Below are positions 56,834 to 64,000 of a stretch of DNA of 64,000 nt, in pieces. The stretch comes from Natronobacillus azotifigens (GTDB lineage Bacteria > Bacillota > Bacilli > Bacillales > Amphibacillaceae), in contig NZ_JAPRAT010000021.1 in the NCBI RefSeq assembly GCF_026805325.1, positions 1 to 64,000 on the forward strand, given 5' to 3'. The notes under the pieces were generated by a model. That model was not told where the DNA came from, did not search any database, and worked only from the letters and a program-made list of their open reading frames with translations. Made by a program: the position numbers and the translations under genes. Each line of letters begins with the position of its first letter. The first letter of the stretch is position 1.

Positions 56834-57613
56834 TTAGTGCTTTTGGTTGAATCCATATTCAATCCATACGTCTTCAATTGCTTCACTAGCAATAAAGTTT
56901 AAAAAAGTTCTTGCTGCCTCCACGTTTTCCGTATGTGACGTGATCGCCGCCGGATAAACAATCGGATCATGCCAGCTTGATAATGCAACGTCAAGCACCT
57001 CAATCTCATCAGTCACTATTGTATCGCTAAGAAACAATACCCCGTAATCAACGCTATCTGTTTCCACATATGTTCTTACTTGTTGAACATCTTTTCCATA
57101 TACAAGTTTGTCTTTTAAATTCGTCCATATTCCCAGCTCTTCAAAAACTTGTTTTGCAAAAAAACCTGCCGAGACCGTTGCTGGATCACCGATTGCTATT
57201 TGTAATTCTTCTATTTCGGATAAACCAACAAAGGTCATTGACGACTCATAATCTAGCTTGCTTTTTTTCACCAAAACAATTTGATTATGAGCAACATTGA
57301 TACGTGAGTCCGGTTGGATCCATTCGTTGTCTGCAAGTGTGTTCATCCACTCTTGATTTGCTGAAATATAAAGGTCAACTGGCGCACCACTTTGAATTTG
57401 TTGCGCTAGGCTTCCTGAACCAGCAAAATTGAATGTTAGTAAAATGTCGTCATGGATTGTTTCAAAATCATTCTTTATTTCTTCCATCACCCCCATTAAA
57501 CTAGCCGCAGCAGAAATGATTAATTCTACTTCCTTGCCTTCATCCACTGCATTCGTACTACATGAAACAAAAAAAACCAAAACGAAAGCTATCGATAACC
57601 AGATTTTTTTCAC
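56834..57613 (-). CDS. modA: Molybdate-binding lipoprotein ModA
   Basis: A 259-residue periplasmic-type binding protein. Lipoprotein signal ending in VSCS (C18). ISAAASLMGVMEEI, FNFAGSGSLAQQIQSGAPVD and GDPATVSAGFFAKQ are the oxyanion-binding and hinge blocks of ModA. Start GTG after GAGGAAGTGG. It is the first gene of modABC, next to nif, and captures molybdate for the cofactor. Confidence 0.93.
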   Translation of the reverse strand: MKKIWLSIAFVLVFFVSCSTNAVDEGKEVELIISAAASLMGVMEEIKNDFETIHDDILLTFNFAGSGSLAQQIQSGAPVDLYISANQEWMNTLADNEWIQPDSRINVAHNQIVLVKKSKLDYESSMTFVGLSEIEELQIAIGDPATVSAGFFAKQVFEELGIWTNLKDKLVYGKDVQQVRTYVETDSVDYGVLFLSDTIVTDEIEVLDVALSSWHDPIVYPAAITSHTENVEAARTFLNFIASEAIEDVWIEYGFNQKH

Positions 57614-57676
57614 TCAACCACTTCCTCTCGCTACTGATTGTTTTGTTTTACAAATATCGGAATAATATTTAGAACG

Positions 57677-57705
57677 ATTATAGCGGTTGAAGCTTCATTT
57701 GTAAA
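57677..57705 (-). promoter_or_regulatory. modABC promoter
   Basis: Minus strand TTTACA at 57705-57700, a 17-base spacer, TATAAT at 57682-57677. A palindrome CTGAATATTCAG lies just upstream at 57713-57724 and could be an operator. No ModE-type box is recognised. Confidence 0.7.
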
Positions 57706-57934
57706 TGTATTGTCTGAATATTCAGAATCAGAATCGTGTATATTTTTTGTGCCCTCCATTCACTACTATCCCGAAGCAACCGGACTATCTAATAGATTCA
57801 TCGATCAATCAATCTATTCAAACTTCATCGTTACATTGACGAAAAAAATTTGCGCTTCTCACCTTTTTGTTGTTTGAGCATGTCGGACAATTAGGTCAAG
57901 AAAAGCGTAAATTCTAAATAAAAAAATGGAAAAT

Positions 57935-57977
57935 TGTGACTAACATCACTGAAAACTAGGTTTCAAATAACTATACT
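57935..57977 (+). promoter_or_regulatory. CRP/FNR-type box and class II promoter of the por genes
   Basis: TGTGA, CTAACA, TCACT at 57935-57950, centred at 57942.5, with TATACT at 57972-57977. The distance from box centre to -10 start is 29.5 bases, exactly as at scdA. Confidence 0.72.
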
Positions 57978-58048
57978 TAGAAATATTAATTATTAGAATT
58001 TTCATAATATTCAAAATATATATAAAAAAATTACTACGGAGGGGTACA

Positions 58049-59059
58049 ATGACAACATTACCTGTAACGAATGAACTCGGTTATTTCAGTATTCGTCTAG
58101 AGTCAATCGGAGGATTAGGCGCTAATTTAGCTGGAAAAATGTTAGCTGAAGCTGGTGTACTAGGTTCCGGATTAAACGGAGTTAATTTTTCATCCTATGG
58201 ATCTGAAAAAAAAGGCTCCCCAGTTAAGAGCTTTGTATTGTTTGGTGATAGCCAAACAGAAATTAGGTCACACAGCCCCATTGAAGAACCAGATGTTATT
58301 GGGGTCTTTCATGAAGCTTTGTTTAAGACTACACCTGTACTTAGCGGTTTAAGAACAGGAGGGACCGTCTTAATCAATTCATCGAAATCGATTGAACAAC
58401 TATCGCAGTTCACTGACTTACCAAATGGAAAAATAGCAATAATTAATGCGCTACAGATTGCAATAAAAGAAAAAACACGGGTAAATACAGCAATGTTAGG
58501 AGCTCTATTTAGAATTTGTGATTTTTTAAACCCTGAGGATATGCGACAAACGATTCGAAAAACATTTGAAAGAAAAAATCCTCACCTTGTCGATGCAAAT
58601 ATCAAAACATTTGATCGTGGCTATCAGGAAGTGACGATTCACACTGTTGAAGATACTGAGACGGAAAAAACAAACTCATTTATTCAAGAGCAACCTGAAT
58701 TAGGTTATTTAACACAAGAAATTGGTGGAATCATTTCAGGACAAGGAAATAGTCTGTTAAAGGATCTTGCCAGCTCTCGTCAAGGGTTTGTCCCAGCATT
58801 AGAAAAAGAAAGTTGTATCAACTGTGCCGCATGTGATTATGTTTGTCCCGATTTTTGTTTTGTATGGGAAGAACGAATAAGTAAACGAGGAAAGAAAAGA
58901 ATGCTCTTAAAAGGAATAGACTATCAATATTGCAAAGGATGTCTCAAATGTGTGGAGGCCTGTCCATCGAATGCACTTAGAAAAGTGAAGGAATCTGATC
59001 AAGCTATCCGAGAGTCACAAGCTCAGATCGCTTTTCCACTAATAAAAGGAGGGGAATAA
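58049..59059 (+). CDS. 2-oxoacid:ferredoxin oxidoreductase, fused gamma-delta subunit
   Basis: A 336-residue protein. The gamma domain fills about 10-190 (RLESIGGLGANLAGKMLAEA, RSHSPIEEPDVIGVF). A ferredoxin-type delta domain at about 255-320 has two [4Fe-4S] motifs, CINCAACDYVCPDFC and CKGCLKCVEACPSNA. With the next gene it should form a pyruvate or related 2-oxoacid:ferredoxin oxidoreductase. ACGGAGGGG precedes the ATG. Being divergent from mod-nif and having a CRP/FNR box, it is the likely source of reduced ferredoxin for nitrogenase. Confidence 0.88.
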   Translation: MTTLPVTNELGYFSIRLESIGGLGANLAGKMLAEAGVLGSGLNGVNFSSYGSEKKGSPVKSFVLFGDSQTEIRSHSPIEEPDVIGVFHEALFKTTPVLSGLRTGGTVLINSSKSIEQLSQFTDLPNGKIAIINALQIAIKEKTRVNTAMLGALFRICDFLNPEDMRQTIRKTFERKNPHLVDANIKTFDRGYQEVTIHTVEDTETEKTNSFIQEQPELGYLTQEIGGIISGQGNSLLKDLASSRQGFVPALEKESCINCAACDYVCPDFCFVWEERISKRGKKRMLLKGIDYQYCKGCLKCVEACPSNALRKVKESDQAIRESQAQIAFPLIKGGE

Positions 59060-59062
59060 AAG

Positions 59063-61357
59063 ATGAAGACTTTGAAAGAAGATAAAGTACTTGATCCGAT
59101 TGTCCAACAGGTCACTACTTTTGAATCAGGTAACAAAATGGCTGCAATGGCTGCGGCTCAAATCAACTATCATATTATGGGTTATTTCCCTATCACACCT
59201 TCCACGGAAGTCGCCCAATACTTAGATCAAATGAAAGCAAAGGGAGAACACGATATTGAACTAATTCCAGCAGATGGGGAACACGGTTCAGCTGGGATTT
59301 GCTATGGAGCGGCTTTAACAGGTGCGCGGGTAATAAATGCTACTAGTGCAAATGGGTTTATGTATATGTTAGAGCAACTACCTGTCCAGTCAGGAACACG
59401 TTTTCCGATGGTAATGAACCTGGTCACACGTTCCATTAGTGGCCCGCTAGACATTAGAGGAGATCATTCTGATTTATATTATGCCCTTAATACCGGGTGG
59501 ATCATTCTAATGGCACGGACACCACAAGCAGTTTATGATATGAATATTCTTGCCTTGAAAATTGCAGAAGATAGCCGGGTACGATTACCAGTTATTGTCG
59601 CATATGACGGTTTTTTTACCTCGCACCAGAAAAGAAAAGTAAATTATTTTAAAGATAAGCAAACTGTTCAAGATTTTGTCGGCCCTTGTTCCACAGACTA
59701 TGCTTTCGTAAGAGATCCGAAGAAACCGGTAACGATTGGGGCACATATGAATGGTGATGACTTACTAAACAATCATTATCAACAGTCAGAAGCATTATAT
59801 CAAGCAGAAGATGTCTTTTTAGAAATAGCGGAGGAATATCGTGCTTTATCGCAGCGCAATTACCCATTGCTAGATTTGTATTTCATGGAAGACGCTGAAA
59901 TAGCACTATTTTTATTAAATTCTGCTGCTGAAACAGCGAAAGACGTAGCAGATCATTTGAGATCACAAGGGATTAAAGCTGGTGTGATCAGCCCAAATAT
60001 AATAAGACCGTTCCCCGCAGCAGCCATTCGCAAGTCTCTAAAAAAAGTAAGTGTATTATTAATCGGTGAAAGAGCAGATTCCTATGGAGCTCATGGACCA
60101 AATGTGACGCATGAAGTAAAATCAGCGTTACAAGAAGATCGACAAAATAACACCCAAGTAATTAGTCGCGTATTTGGACTAGGAGGAAAAGATTTCTACC
60201 CGGATGATGCGAAACAGTTCTTTTTTGAAGCAATGGAAGCACATGATACCAATCAGATTGCAAAACCGTTCGACTATTATGGGCATTATCCAGGGACGAC
60301 AAATCAAGTATTAAAACCTATCATTGAACCACAACATGGTGATGTGTTTAAAACTGGGCTATTCAAAATATCTGAAGGTGAAAACCGAAATAAAATTGAT
60401 GTAAAGATACCATCTTTACGCTCACTAACGGAAAAACCAAAGCGTTTTACTCCTGGTCACGGTGCGTGCCCCGGTTGTGGTATTTTATCTGGTCTTGAGC
60501 TTTTTTTCAAAGGAATTGAAGGGGATATTGTTGTTTTGTTTCAAACTGGCTGTGCATATGTCGTAACAACAGGTTACCCTCACACTTCTCATAAGCAAAC
60601 AATGATTCACAATCTTTTTCAAAATGGGCCTGCCACTTTATCTGGGACGCTAGAAGCTTACAACAAGCTAAAAGCACGTGGAGAGATTGACATTTCGGAT
60701 GAAGTAACTTTTATTATGATTACAGGTGATGGAGGAATGGATATTGGAATGGGTTCCGCAATTGGGACCTCGCTCCGGAACCATCGATTAATCATGCTTG
60801 AATATGATAATGAAGGTTATATGAATACAGGTGCGCAAATGTCTTATTCTACTCCAATCGGACATTTGACGAGCACCAGTAACATTGGGCGAGCTCAACA
60901 CGGAAAAAATATGCATCATAAAGATACAGTTCAGATTATGGCCGCTACGAACATGCCATATGTCTTTACTGGATCAGAAGCATTCCCCGGTGATTTAATT
61001 AAAAAGGCTGCAAAAGCACAATGGTATGCTCAAAATATCGGAACAGTTTATGGGAAACTGCTAATGACATGTCCTCTGAATTGGCGCACTGAAGAACAGT
61101 ATGGAACCAAGATTATGGAGGCTGCTGTTAATTCTTGTTTTTTCCCGCTGTACGAGATAGAAAATGGTTGCACAACAATCACTTACAATCCTGAAGAAAA
61201 AGGGGAGAAAATCCCTCTTGAAAGCTGGCTTCGTTATATGGGAAAAGCAAAGCATTTGTTGAAGGATTCGAACAAGCCTTTACTTTCAGTATTTGAAAAA
61301 GAGGTAGAAAAAAGATGGAAAAAACTAAAAATAATGCATGAAATGGATGAACTGTGA
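59063..61357 (+). CDS. 2-oxoacid:ferredoxin oxidoreductase, fused alpha-beta subunit
   Basis: A 764-residue catalytic chain. The alpha part (about 20-400) has YFPITPSTEVAQYLDQ and TSANGFMYMLEQLP. The beta part (about 465-764) has HGACPGCGILSGL, a [4Fe-4S] and TPP-binding start, and GDGGMDIGMGS, the Mg-TPP motif. It is neither the single-chain NifJ nor the two-chain KorAB arrangement. Pyruvate is the likely substrate because the gene lies beside nif, but this is not proven. It starts three bases after the gamma-delta gene. Confidence 0.9.
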   Translation: MKTLKEDKVLDPIVQQVTTFESGNKMAAMAAAQINYHIMGYFPITPSTEVAQYLDQMKAKGEHDIELIPADGEHGSAGICYGAALTGARVINATSANGFMYMLEQLPVQSGTRFPMVMNLVTRSISGPLDIRGDHSDLYYALNTGWIILMARTPQAVYDMNILALKIAEDSRVRLPVIVAYDGFFTSHQKRKVNYFKDKQTVQDFVGPCSTDYAFVRDPKKPVTIGAHMNGDDLLNNHYQQSEALYQAEDVFLEIAEEYRALSQRNYPLLDLYFMEDAEIALFLLNSAAETAKDVADHLRSQGIKAGVISPNIIRPFPAAAIRKSLKKVSVLLIGERADSYGAHGPNVTHEVKSALQEDRQNNTQVISRVFGLGGKDFYPDDAKQFFFEAMEAHDTNQIAKPFDYYGHYPGTTNQVLKPIIEPQHGDVFKTGLFKISEGENRNKIDVKIPSLRSLTEKPKRFTPGHGACPGCGILSGLELFFKGIEGDIVVLFQTGCAYVVTTGYPHTSHKQTMIHNLFQNGPATLSGTLEAYNKLKARGEIDISDEVTFIMITGDGGMDIGMGSAIGTSLRNHRLIMLEYDNEGYMNTGAQMSYSTPIGHLTSTSNIGRAQHGKNMHHKDTVQIMAATNMPYVFTGSEAFPGDLIKKAAKAQWYAQNIGTVYGKLLMTCPLNWRTEEQYGTKIMEAAVNSCFFPLYEIENGCTTITYNPEEKGEKIPLESWLRYMGKAKHLLKDSNKPLLSVFEKEVEKRWKKLKIMHEMDEL

Positions 61358-61363
61358 ATCAAC

Positions 61364-61533
61364 ATAAGTGAAACTTCAATCAGTGGGGATTTTTAGGTAT
61401 TACCCCACTGATTGTTAGCCCTAAAGGCCCTTGAAGCCTTCGGGGTGCTATCATCCGTTACTCCCACTTAAGCAACTTGATATTCTCGTTATTTGGAAGT
61501 GGGAGTCTTACGGACGGTTACTCCGGGATAAAA
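61364..61533 (+). repeat. Multi-hairpin repeat, copy R8
   Basis: ATAAGTGAAACTTCAATCAG to CTCCGGGATAAA. The second hairpin reads CCTTGAAGCCTTCGGGG, with a changed loop but kept stem. It lies directly after the por genes. The following 61534-61690 shows no gene. Confidence 0.88.
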
Positions 61534-61690
61534 GCTTGTATACTCACATACCTGTGGGTGAACGAAGAAGATCGAGCTGATCAACTTCATCTATATGGTT
61601 ACCCCAAGCAGAACCAGTACATAGACCTATTGCTCTGTAAGGTTAGCAACAAACCTTCCAAGCAAGCATCTGCAAGTCATTACTAGCAAG

Positions 61691-62362
61691 TTACGTAATT
61701 AACCGACGCAACTCACTAAGATCATGTAGAACAAGAACATCCGAATGAACCGTTTTATCCTTTCGATTTAACCATATTCCCTGCATACCTGCATTCTTAC
61801 TACCAATAGCATCCGTCTCTAGTCTATCACCTATATAATAACTTTCATGAATGGGCACATCTGCTATCCTACAAGCTTCCGTAAAGATGGTTGCATTAGG
61901 CTTGGCTACACCAATTTCGCTAGAAGTAATGATACAGTCAAAATATTGAATTATATTTATCTTATGCAACTTCTCCACTTGCTGTTGGTAATCCCCATTA
62001 CTAATTACTCCCATCCTTTTCCCCTGCTTCTTTAAATATTCTAAACAAGGAACTACATCTTCAAAAACTGACCAGTTCCCTCGATAGAACGCTAAATAAT
62101 CATCGAATTTATCGTCCGCTTGTCCTTCACTTAAATGACTACCAAACAACTCTTTCATTCTCATTCTTCGTTGTTCTTGAAAGGAAAGTTCTTTTGATAA
62201 GTACTTTTCAAAATATTTGTCTGATAACTCTTCCCATCGTTTTGTAAACTCAGATGAATCAAGTTTCAATTCATCATAATTGTCTTTTAGGAACGCAAGG
62301 GCTCCCAATTTCTCTGCTTTTTCATGGTCAAGTATAGTTGCATCAATATCAAAAAATATCAT
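61691..62362 (-). CDS. HAD family hydrolase (YfnB/YjjG-like)
   Basis: A 223-residue phosphatase-type enzyme. Motif I FFDIDATILDHE, motif II VISNGD, motif III lysine in GVAKPNATIF, motif IV YYIGDRLETDAIG. The helical cap at about 15-95 is typical of subfamily I. YjjG-like enzymes clean up nucleotides, but the substrate here is unknown. It stands alone. Confidence 0.85.
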   Translation of the reverse strand: MIFFDIDATILDHEKAEKLGALAFLKDNYDELKLDSSEFTKRWEELSDKYFEKYLSKELSFQEQRRMRMKELFGSHLSEGQADDKFDDYLAFYRGNWSVFEDVVPCLEYLKKQGKRMGVISNGDYQQQVEKLHKINIIQYFDCIITSSEIGVAKPNATIFTEACRIADVPIHESYYIGDRLETDAIGSKNAGMQGIWLNRKDKTVHSDVLVLHDLSELRRLIT

Positions 62363-62405
62363 CCTTCCATCTCCTTGAAATATTTTTATAACGAGTGCTT
62401 TTTAT

Positions 62406-62574
62406 ATAAAGTGAAACTTCTATCAGTGGAGGTTTTAGGTATTCTCCCACTGATTGTTAGCACTAAAGGTTGACCTACCATTCGGAGTGCTAGCCTCCGT
62501 TACTCCCACGTAATCAACTTAATATTCTCGTTGTTTGGAAGTGGGGGTTTTACGGACGGTTGCTCCGGGATAAA
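62406..62574 (+). repeat. Multi-hairpin repeat, copy R9
   Basis: ATAAAGTGAAACTTCTATC to CTCCGGGATAAA. Its right end overlaps the last codons and the stop of the neighbouring membrane protein gene. Confidence 0.88.
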
Positions 62575-63269
62575 TCTACAAAATCAAAATCATTATCTAC
62601 TGGGACAATTTTATACTTTGTCGTTTCTCCTAACTCATCCCTAAACGTAACAAAGTTTCCTTCATAATAAATGATACTTCCCTTTTCATCTAACTTGTTT
62701 GACATAAGTGTAGGCAGTTCTGACCTATCTACACTAGTAACTACTATTTCTTTTTTCCAATCAAAAATAACATAGAATGCCTCATTTACGTAATAGATCA
62801 TTTGTGAAAAAGAAGTACCCTGTATCTCGGAATCTAAATTATCAGTATTCCCTTCCACCAGCGAATGTACTTGTATCCCATCTTTTTTCAAACTTTGGTT
62901 TACAGTCATAAAATTTCCAGGTTGTTTACTATACTCGGACAAATGAAGCAGATTCGTATAGGGAAACCTTTGATAATAATGCTCCAAAACGTGGCTATAC
63001 TTATAATCAATGTATATAGAGATGAGGAGAAAGAGCACAACAACACTAACGGAAAGGCCTATCCTATGTATTATTTTCACATTCAAAAGATACTTCCCAT
63101 AGAAAAAAACTACAAGAAATAACACGAGCATAAAAATAGAAATGATTGGAAAAGGAATGAATTGTGCTTTTCCGCTATATTTCGGATAAGTAAAAAAACC
63201 ATAATATACGAGCACAAATAAGACCATAACAAAAAGAAGTAGCAAACCCTGTATCGCTATCTTCCGCAC
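62550..63269 (-). CDS. Membrane-anchored protein of unknown function
   Basis: A 239-residue protein with three N-terminal membrane segments (LLLLFVMVLFVLVYYGFF, ISIFMLVLFLVVFFYGKYLL, GLSVSVVVLFLLISIYI) and a 140-residue soluble C-terminal domain, probably outside. The last residues LSRSNRP and the stop codon come from repeat R9, so the original end was replaced. GTGATT-type leader with GAAAGAGGTG precedes the ATG. I recognise no family. Confidence 0.65.
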   Translation of the reverse strand: MRKIAIQGLLLLFVMVLFVLVYYGFFTYPKYSGKAQFIPFPIISIFMLVLFLVVFFYGKYLLNVKIIHRIGLSVSVVVLFLLISIYIDYKYSHVLEHYYQRFPYTNLLHLSEYSKQPGNFMTVNQSLKKDGIQVHSLVEGNTDNLDSEIQGTSFSQMIYYVNEAFYVIFDWKKEIVVTSVDRSELPTLMSNKLDEKGSIIYYEGNFVTFRDELGETTKYKIVPVDNDFDFVDLSRSNRP

Positions 63270-63436
63270 ATAATCACCTCTTTCTTTAAAAGAGGGAAAC
63301 TCTCCCCCATTATCTAATCATCATTTATTATAAATACTCAAGTACTTTATCCGTTGCTTCGGTTCTTTTTGGGCCTTCTCCATGTAAATTTTTTTAGAAA
63401 TTATCTTTCAAAATAGTATCGCATACGATTCTACCT

Positions 63437-63730
63437 CTACGTGCCGCCATCCCTAAGATCAACATATGTTCCACCGAATTGACTTTGGTTATTTACGATA
63501 TTGTCTTCCTCCTTTTGACGTAAACGTGAACATAACAAAAGATTCATGTTCAGCACACTTCCAACAAAAATTAGACAATACAAAGCAGTTAATGTTAGAT
63601 ATAGCTCATTCCTATCTTTCACGTATGCTTCAATATGCCATTTCAGTATATCAGATATTTCCAGATAGTAGAATTCTTTAGACAAATCAAGGTTATCTAA
63701 CATCGCGCCATAAATTAGGTTGGAAAACAA
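63437..63730 (-). CDS. Possible small membrane protein, unknown
   Basis: A 97-residue frame starting at TTG without a good ribosome binding site. One hydrophobic segment, YLTLTALYCLIFVGSVLNMN, is followed by a polar tail. It could be real, a fragment or chance. The remaining 63731-64000 shows nothing recognisable. Confidence 0.3.
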   Translation of the reverse strand: MFSNLIYGAMLDNLDLSKEFYYLEISDILKWHIEAYVKDRNELYLTLTALYCLIFVGSVLNMNLLLCSRLRQKEEDNIVNNQSQFGGTYVDLRDGGT

Positions 63731-64000
63731 AATGTCCCATCTGTTTCTTTACTTGGAATTCTTACTGTCTAGTAGATCCAATTAGACAGACGACAATACT
63801 TTTTTAAAAATTCCTCATAATATGTTTTCACTATTCTCCCTATCAATTGCTGAAGTTTCCATTTTAAAAAAATATTCCGTTGGGTTAATATTGGATTTTT
63901 GTTGAATATAATGGTAATTTCACGTATTATAAAATGCAAGTACTTTTCTTATAATTAAATAAATTATTACTTCTAAAGAGCTAGTATTACTGTTCTCCCT

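Noticed and set aside
61477..61686. 69-residue plus-strand frame after the por genes
   Set aside because: It begins inside repeat R8 and has no recognisable domain or ribosome binding site.

Overview
The window looks like the chromosome of a low-GC, spore-forming Bacillaceae member that fixes nitrogen, possibly a facultative or strict anaerobe of the halophilic/alkaliphilic kind. The evidence is SigA-type promoters with strong Shine-Dalgarno sequences, Bacillus-type gcvT-gcvPA-gcvPB, a LicT/BglG-type RAT, YesL/YesM/YesN-like proteins, comQXPA, a Cse60-like protein, and a complete nif-mod-por region. I cannot name the species from sequence alone.

Layout. 1-190: leader and tandem promoters of an rRNA operon whose 16S gene lies off the left edge. 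0.46-5.5 kb: GNAT acetyltransferase, nitroreductase, maltose O-acetyltransferase, UV endonuclease uvsE and a 6-phospho-beta-glucosidase behind a RAT/terminator. 5.8-10.8 kb: tandem glycine riboswitch and gcvT-gcvH-gcvPA-gcvPB. 10.9-12.7 kb: a Crp/Fnr-type regulator divergent from the di-iron repair protein ScdA/RIC. 13-17.6 kb: ECF sigma factor, membrane protein, ABC ATPase and two ABC permeases. 17.9-26 kb: yesL-like gene, sugar ABC transporter and its YesMN-type two-component system. 27-30 kb: LLM flavin oxidoreductase and an MFS transporter. 30.2-34.4 kb: a comQXPA quorum-sensing locus, including a 53-residue comX. 34.4-40 kb: a decayed island with IS3 and group II intron remnants, a GG-leader bacteriocin-like peptide gene, several tiny membrane peptides, and a deletion-fused ABC ATPase/FtsX permease. 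40-43 kb: ABC exporter and an ECF S component. 44-54.5 kb: nifBHDKENX, nifW, a hesB-like gene and nifV on the minus strand. 55.4-57.6 kb: modABC. 58-61.4 kb: a two-gene 2-oxoacid:ferredoxin oxidoreductase. 61.7-64 kb: HAD hydrolase and two membrane proteins.

How the genes fit together. NifHDK is the nitrogenase. NifB, E, N, X and V make FeMo-co, ModABC brings in molybdate, and the Por pair probably reduces ferredoxin for NifH. The nif promoter carries a good GlnR/TnrA-type box and a perfect CRP/FNR-type palindrome. The same palindrome type lies at identical spacing from the -10 boxes of por and scdA. The window also encodes a Crp-family regulator whose recognition helix has the CRP-like R-E-x-x-x-R pattern suited to TGTGA half-sites. 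This suggests one regulon joining nitrogenase, its electron supply and Fe-S repair.

Two repeat families run through the window. One is a ~150-185 bp multi-hairpin element, with eleven recognisable copies all in the same orientation. The other is a short REP-like palindrome in at least six copies. Both sit at gene ends and in places supply stop codons or C-terminal residues.
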